Shown one piece after another: positions 61,001 to 64,000 of a stretch of DNA of 64,000 nt (positions are counted from its first letter, which is position 1; each line of letters starts with the position of its first letter). Below the pieces are notes generated by a model. The model did not search any database and was not told where the DNA came from. It saw nothing but the letters and a program-made list of their open reading frames with translations. Made by a program: the position numbers and the translations under genes. This stretch comes from Cynocephalus volans (taxonomy: Eukaryota > Chordata > Mammalia > Dermoptera > Cynocephalidae), in NCBI RefSeq assembly GCF_027409185.1, contig NC_084463.1, positions 161,797,869-161,861,868 on the forward strand, read 5' to 3'.

Positions 61001-63986
61001 AAAATAAATCAATGAAAGCCAAAAAAAAGTTATTAATATCCTTCTAGAAACTGCCTCACAAGGTTTGGGGACTGAGTCCTACTTATCTTTGTCAAAATGA
61101 AGATTAGCAAATGTTAGAGAGGTGCTGAAGACCTGTTAACTCAGAGATTTTCTTCTTGATATCTACCAAGGGATTGGGACGTGATTAAACAGAGGATTGC
61201 CGTCCTGCTCGGTGACTTAATGTCACACACCTAGTAGCATCTCCCTCATCCTGATGGTTTGTGTTCCCCCTGCACTTGGAGATATAGTCCCAGGGCAAGC
61301 CTGGTTGCTGATCCTTGGAAATTGCTAGCTCCTCTTTACGTCCTCTCAGGAACCAGGACTTTTTAAAAATTTTCCATCTTGATAAAAGTTTGCAACCTTC
61401 TGCCACAAAACAAATGAAGCCATGTTATGTATTTCTTAATTCATGTAACTGAGTTTTTTGGTTTTGTTTTTTTTAAAAGGATGACCAGTAAGGGGATCTT
61501 AACCCTTGACTTGGTGTCAGCAACACGCTCTTCCAAGTGAACCAACTGGCCATCCCTATATAGGGATCCGAACCCATGGCCTTGGTGTTATCAGCACCAC
61601 ACTCTCCCAAGTGAGCCACGGGCCGGTCCAAAAGTTGGAGGTTTAAAACCACAAACAACTAGTACTGTTAAGACAAAAACAAAAATAAAAACAGCACATT
61701 TATTATCTCACAGTTTCTCTGGGGCAGGAGTCTGGGTGCGGCTTAGCTGGGTGCTTCTGGCTCAGGTTCTCTCGTGGGGTTGCAGTCATCTCAGGGCTGG
61801 ACACAGGGCCAGTCTGCTTCCAAGCTTGCTCATGTTGCTGTTGGCAGGCCGCAGGTCCTCCCTGGCTTTGGGCCAGAGACATCAGTACTTTGCCACGTGG
61901 GCCTCTCCCTAGAGCAGCTCACGATACTGGCAGCTGGCTTCCCCCAAAGCAAGTGAGCAAGAAAGCATCCAAGACTGAAGCCTCATTCCTTTTGTAACCT
62001 GATCTTGGAAGTGACACTAGGTCCAGCCCATGCTCAAGGGGGGGTTGATCACACAAGAGTGTGAGTACAAGGAGGTGCATCTGCCTCCCTGAGCTTTGGA
62101 AGGTGATAGTGGGGAACTAGGCAGGTGAGAGAGAGGGAATGGCAGGCCCCGCAGAGGAGACCTAGGTGGAGCCCTCAAGGCAGGAAGCAGCAGGGAGCAT
62201 TTCTGAAGTGCCACAAGAGGCCACCTTCTGTCTGGACCCTGCTTGGGACTGGAGTCAGCATCTGTGTTGGCACCCAAGCCCTTGATATAGACAGAGGAAG
62301 AATTGAGCAAGAGTCGAGCAGCCAGGGCTGCCATGATGACTGGCCAGTTCCTTTTGGGTTTTGCCCAGATGGAATGAATTCAGTGTGGGAATTTATATCC
62401 AAGCCTGGTTGTCCCTTGCAGGTCTCCTAACTGGTCTCTAAACTTCCTTCCCTTCTCTTCTCCCCCGCCCCCAGTCTTTCTCCTTCATACACTGTACTAG
62501 AGGGTAGAGTAACCATGCCATTCCCCTGCCTGAAACCCTTCTTGGCTCCAATGCCCGAGGGTACAGGCTGGGCCCAGTTTCTTGGTGTCACCTGCAAGGC
62601 CTCCCCTGGCCAATGTTCTGGTGCCTATTTGCTGAGGGGAGGGGCTGAAAAGACAGCCTGTCCCCTAGCCTCTGCTGGGTCATGCCTGCAGCCATTCTGC
62701 CCAGGCTGCTCCCTCAGCCCAGCTTCAAAAACCTCCTCAAGGCTGTGTCACTCCCGCTCCCTGATCTTTCTACATTAAAGTCCCCAGCACAGGGCATAAC
62801 AAAAAGTGCCAGGTGCATGCTGCAGATGTCCCTCTGGAAAACAAGATAAAGCAGAACTGGTGCTTCACATGCTCATCAGCCCATTGCACAGGGAAGTGCT
62901 ATCATTCACAGTGAGGTCATGCAGACCAGCCGTCACTGGGCACAGGCACTTGCTTCTGCCCAAAGTGTCTGATTAGGGACAACTTATTTGCACAGATGTG
63001 GGTTTCTGAGGTTCAGTAAGGTCCTGTCACCCAAAACACACCAACTGTTGTCCTCGCCCTGTTTCATAATCACTAGTCTGTTCCATCTCTGGCTTCCCAT
63101 TGTGTTGTGAGCCTTAAGGGCAGTGACCATATATACTCCCTGCCATGCCTGGCAGAGTGTGTCTGACCTAGGAGGTGCTCAGTGGATGTGTTAGGACACT
63201 TTTTATTACTTTCAAGGGAGACGGTGGGCAGAGCCAGCTGCTGGGGGCCAGGATAGGCCCTTTGCCCCCTCATGTTTCTTCTCTCTGTTCCTCAAGGTGG
63301 GGAGTCAGGGAAATAATGCCGGCTGCCTGTGATGCTCAGGAAAGCCAGGTTTGGCCAACTGCCGAGCATTCATGGAGCCAACAGGAGGCTGGACTACTGG
63401 TCTTGGAAAGAACTGGGCTCACTGGAGGCCGGGAAGCAGGGTGGGCAACAGCCTCGAAGGAGAAACAGTCTGGTCCCATGGGGATGACTGTAGAGGAAGG
63501 GGAGTTTCTGGCCATTGCAGCAAGCAACCATCCTCCGCAGGATTTCGTTTCCAGGGAGGGAGTATCCAGTTGCCTTCCTTGAGGCGTGGGTTGTCCCTTT
63601 ATCTTACCACACGGTATCCACAAGAGGCAATTGGTGCTTTTGGGAAGTGGGAAGAGGCATCAGATACTGGGAAGCCAGAGGATAGGAATGTGCCCCCACA
63701 TAACCCTTCCCCATCATGGGGTCTCATTCCAGCACCGCGGGGACCTAGGCAACGTCCATGCTGATGCTGAAGGCCGTGCCGTCTTCAGGATAGAGGATGA
63801 GCAGCTGAAGGTAAGGTGGGAAAGAAGGTGGGGACCCTTTCTAATGGGGTCCAGTGTCTGAGGCTGCTGTCTACCCTCAAAGGTATGGGATGTGATTGGC
63901 CGCAGCCTGGTTATAGATGAGGGAGAGGACGACCTGGGCCGGGGTGGCCATCCCTTATCCAAGATCACAGGGAACTCCGGGAACAG
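55062..63986 (+). CDS. CCS: CCS, copper chaperone for SOD1, partial (3' end outside)
   Basis: Cytosolic chaperone that delivers copper to SOD1 and helps form its disulphide. Exons: 55062-55100, 55374-55446, 59026-59163, 59372-59549, 60074-60134, 63733-63810, 63883-63986; the terminal exon lies beyond the window. Start MASDSG as in human. Domain 1 (exons 1-3, about residues 1-85) is Atx1-like with the copper site MTCQSC in exon 2. Domain 2 (about 86-235) is SOD1-like: [50 protein letters not shown]. Histidine and aspartate zinc ligands are visible. The C-terminal copper-binding tail (CxC) would be in the missing exon. All seven exons keep phase with GT-AG sites. Intron 2 (3.6 kb) and intron 5 (3.6 kb) hold most of the repeats. 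It shares a bidirectional promoter with CCDC87. Confidence 0.96.
55970..56206 (+). mobile_element. MIR SINE (CCS intron 2)
   Basis: 'atatgagctctagagtcaga', 'gagttcaaatcccctttttg', 'ggaggattgccatgaagatt' and 'gagagcccaataaatct'. Confidence 0.75.
57490..57728 (+). mobile_element. MIR SINE (CCS intron 2)
   Basis: 'tcaggctctggcactaggct', 'ctgtgcctcagtttcctcat', 'ggttacaatgagtatcaagt' and 'gtgtgctcagtaaatgttaa'. Confidence 0.85.
57764..58445 (-). mobile_element. L1 LINE 3' fragment, split by a SINE
   Basis: Minus-strand L1 in two blocks, 57764-57910 and 58092-58440. Landmarks on the plus strand are 'gagatacaattcacatacca', 'tggctgaataatattccact' and 'atccattcatcagatggtgg'. The SINE at 57911-58091 interrupts it and duplicated 17 bases of the L1. 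Confidence 0.85.
57911..58091 (+). mobile_element. tRNA-Ile-like SINE, tandem dimer, near-consensus
   Basis: A full dimer from 'cgggccggcccgtggctcac' to 'ccttaccggtcatctttt' plus an A tail. A perfect 17-base target duplication (aagaaatcctgtatcct, 57894-57910 and 58092-58108) flanks it. It is the cleanest copy in the window and therefore probably young. Confidence 0.95.
58446..58596 (-). mobile_element. Second SINE family (GTCACGAAAAA tail)
   Basis: A T run, then 'gtctttttcgtgaccggtac', then 'ggatccgaacccgcggcggg', ending 'cgccacaggctcggccc'. 'tataaaact' flanks both sides. It is the reverse orientation of the 51049-51193 type. Confidence 0.9.
58624..58740 (+). mobile_element. tRNA-Ile-like SINE, monomer
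   Basis: 'ggctggccagttagctcagt' box A region, 'gggttcaattcctgttactg' box B region, and an A-rich tail (aataataaaataaaaaa). Confidence 0.88.
58760..58905 (-). mobile_element. MIR-like SINE (CCS intron 2)
   Basis: 'cattatccccactttatatg', 'agagaggttaagaggctta' and 'aaggttacacagctagaa' are reverse MIR features. Confidence 0.7.
60750..61456. other. CCS intron 5, unassigned AT-rich DNA
   Basis: AT-rich sequence; the beginning ('ggtgtcatgaactcccatgt', 'attcagcttcaagttactaa') looks like an old LINE/SINE-type repeat. No exon or RNA gene seen. Confidence 0.35.
61457..61631 (-). mobile_element. tRNA-Ile-like SINE, tandem dimer (CCS intron 5)
   Basis: Reverse dimer from the T-rich 'ttttgttttttttaaaagga' to 'gagccacgggccggtcc'. 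Confidence 0.9.
61676..62094 (-). mobile_element. MaLR LTR fossil, MLT1-like (CCS intron 5)
   Basis: Minus-strand solo LTR: 'atttattatctcacagtttc', 'gccacgtgggcctctcccta', 'gcagctggcttcccccaaag' and 'taggtccagcccatgctcaa'. It is old and has no internal part. Confidence 0.7.
62095..63732. other. CCS intron 5, remaining part; L2-like pieces
   Basis: 62500-62800 looks L2-like ('taaccatgccattcccctgc', 'tacattaaagtccccagcac'), and 63085-63200 L2-like ('ttgtgagccttaagggcagt', 'gacctaggaggtgctcagtg'). The rest is unassigned. Open frames here have no family match. Confidence 0.45.
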
Positions 63987-64000
63987 GTGAGTATTGCTGC

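Overview
This window is mammalian nuclear DNA from a gene-dense, conserved block matching human 11q13.2. The gene order is ZDHHC24 (-), ACTN3 (+), CTSF (-), CCDC87 (-), CCS (+), the order I know for human. Exons were placed by hand using splice sites, reading phase and recalled family protein sequences. Nothing was searched against a database.

Organism: a placental mammal. There are no Alu, B1, ruminant or carnivore SINEs. The young SINEs are tRNA-Ile-like monomers and tandem dimers, plus a second family ending in a GTCACGAAAAA-type tail. This resembles the CYN SINEs of colugos. A rhinolophoid bat is the main alternative, and I cannot settle it from sequence alone. MIR, L2, L1, hAT relics and MaLR LTR fossils fill most non-coding DNA.

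Layout: 1-3400 is L1 debris and unassigned sequence. ZDHHC24 (3 coding exons, 284 aa) spans 3.66-9.03 kb. A GC-rich 0.9 kb gap separates it head-to-head from ACTN3 (21 exons, 902 aa, 9.95-22.78 kb). ACTN3 and CTSF (13 exons, 23.53-27.94 kb) end tail-to-tail. From 28.2 to 52.2 kb lies a repeat-filled gap: nested LTR fossils, an RPS2 retropseudogene, and two copies of an L1-derived composite element. The intronless CCDC87 (861 aa) and CCS (first 7 exons; the 3' end lies outside) share a short bidirectional promoter near 54.8-55.06 kb.

The genes are not one pathway: a palmitoyltransferase, a fast-fibre actin crosslinker, a lysosomal protease, a coiled-coil protein and the copper chaperone for SOD1. 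The main surprises are a 20-nt length anomaly in CTSF exon 3 that breaks the frame unless a 38-nt GT-AG segment is removed, a non-autonomous L1 5'UTR/VNTR/3'UTR composite found twice with the same structure, and a pair of LTRs in inverted orientation.
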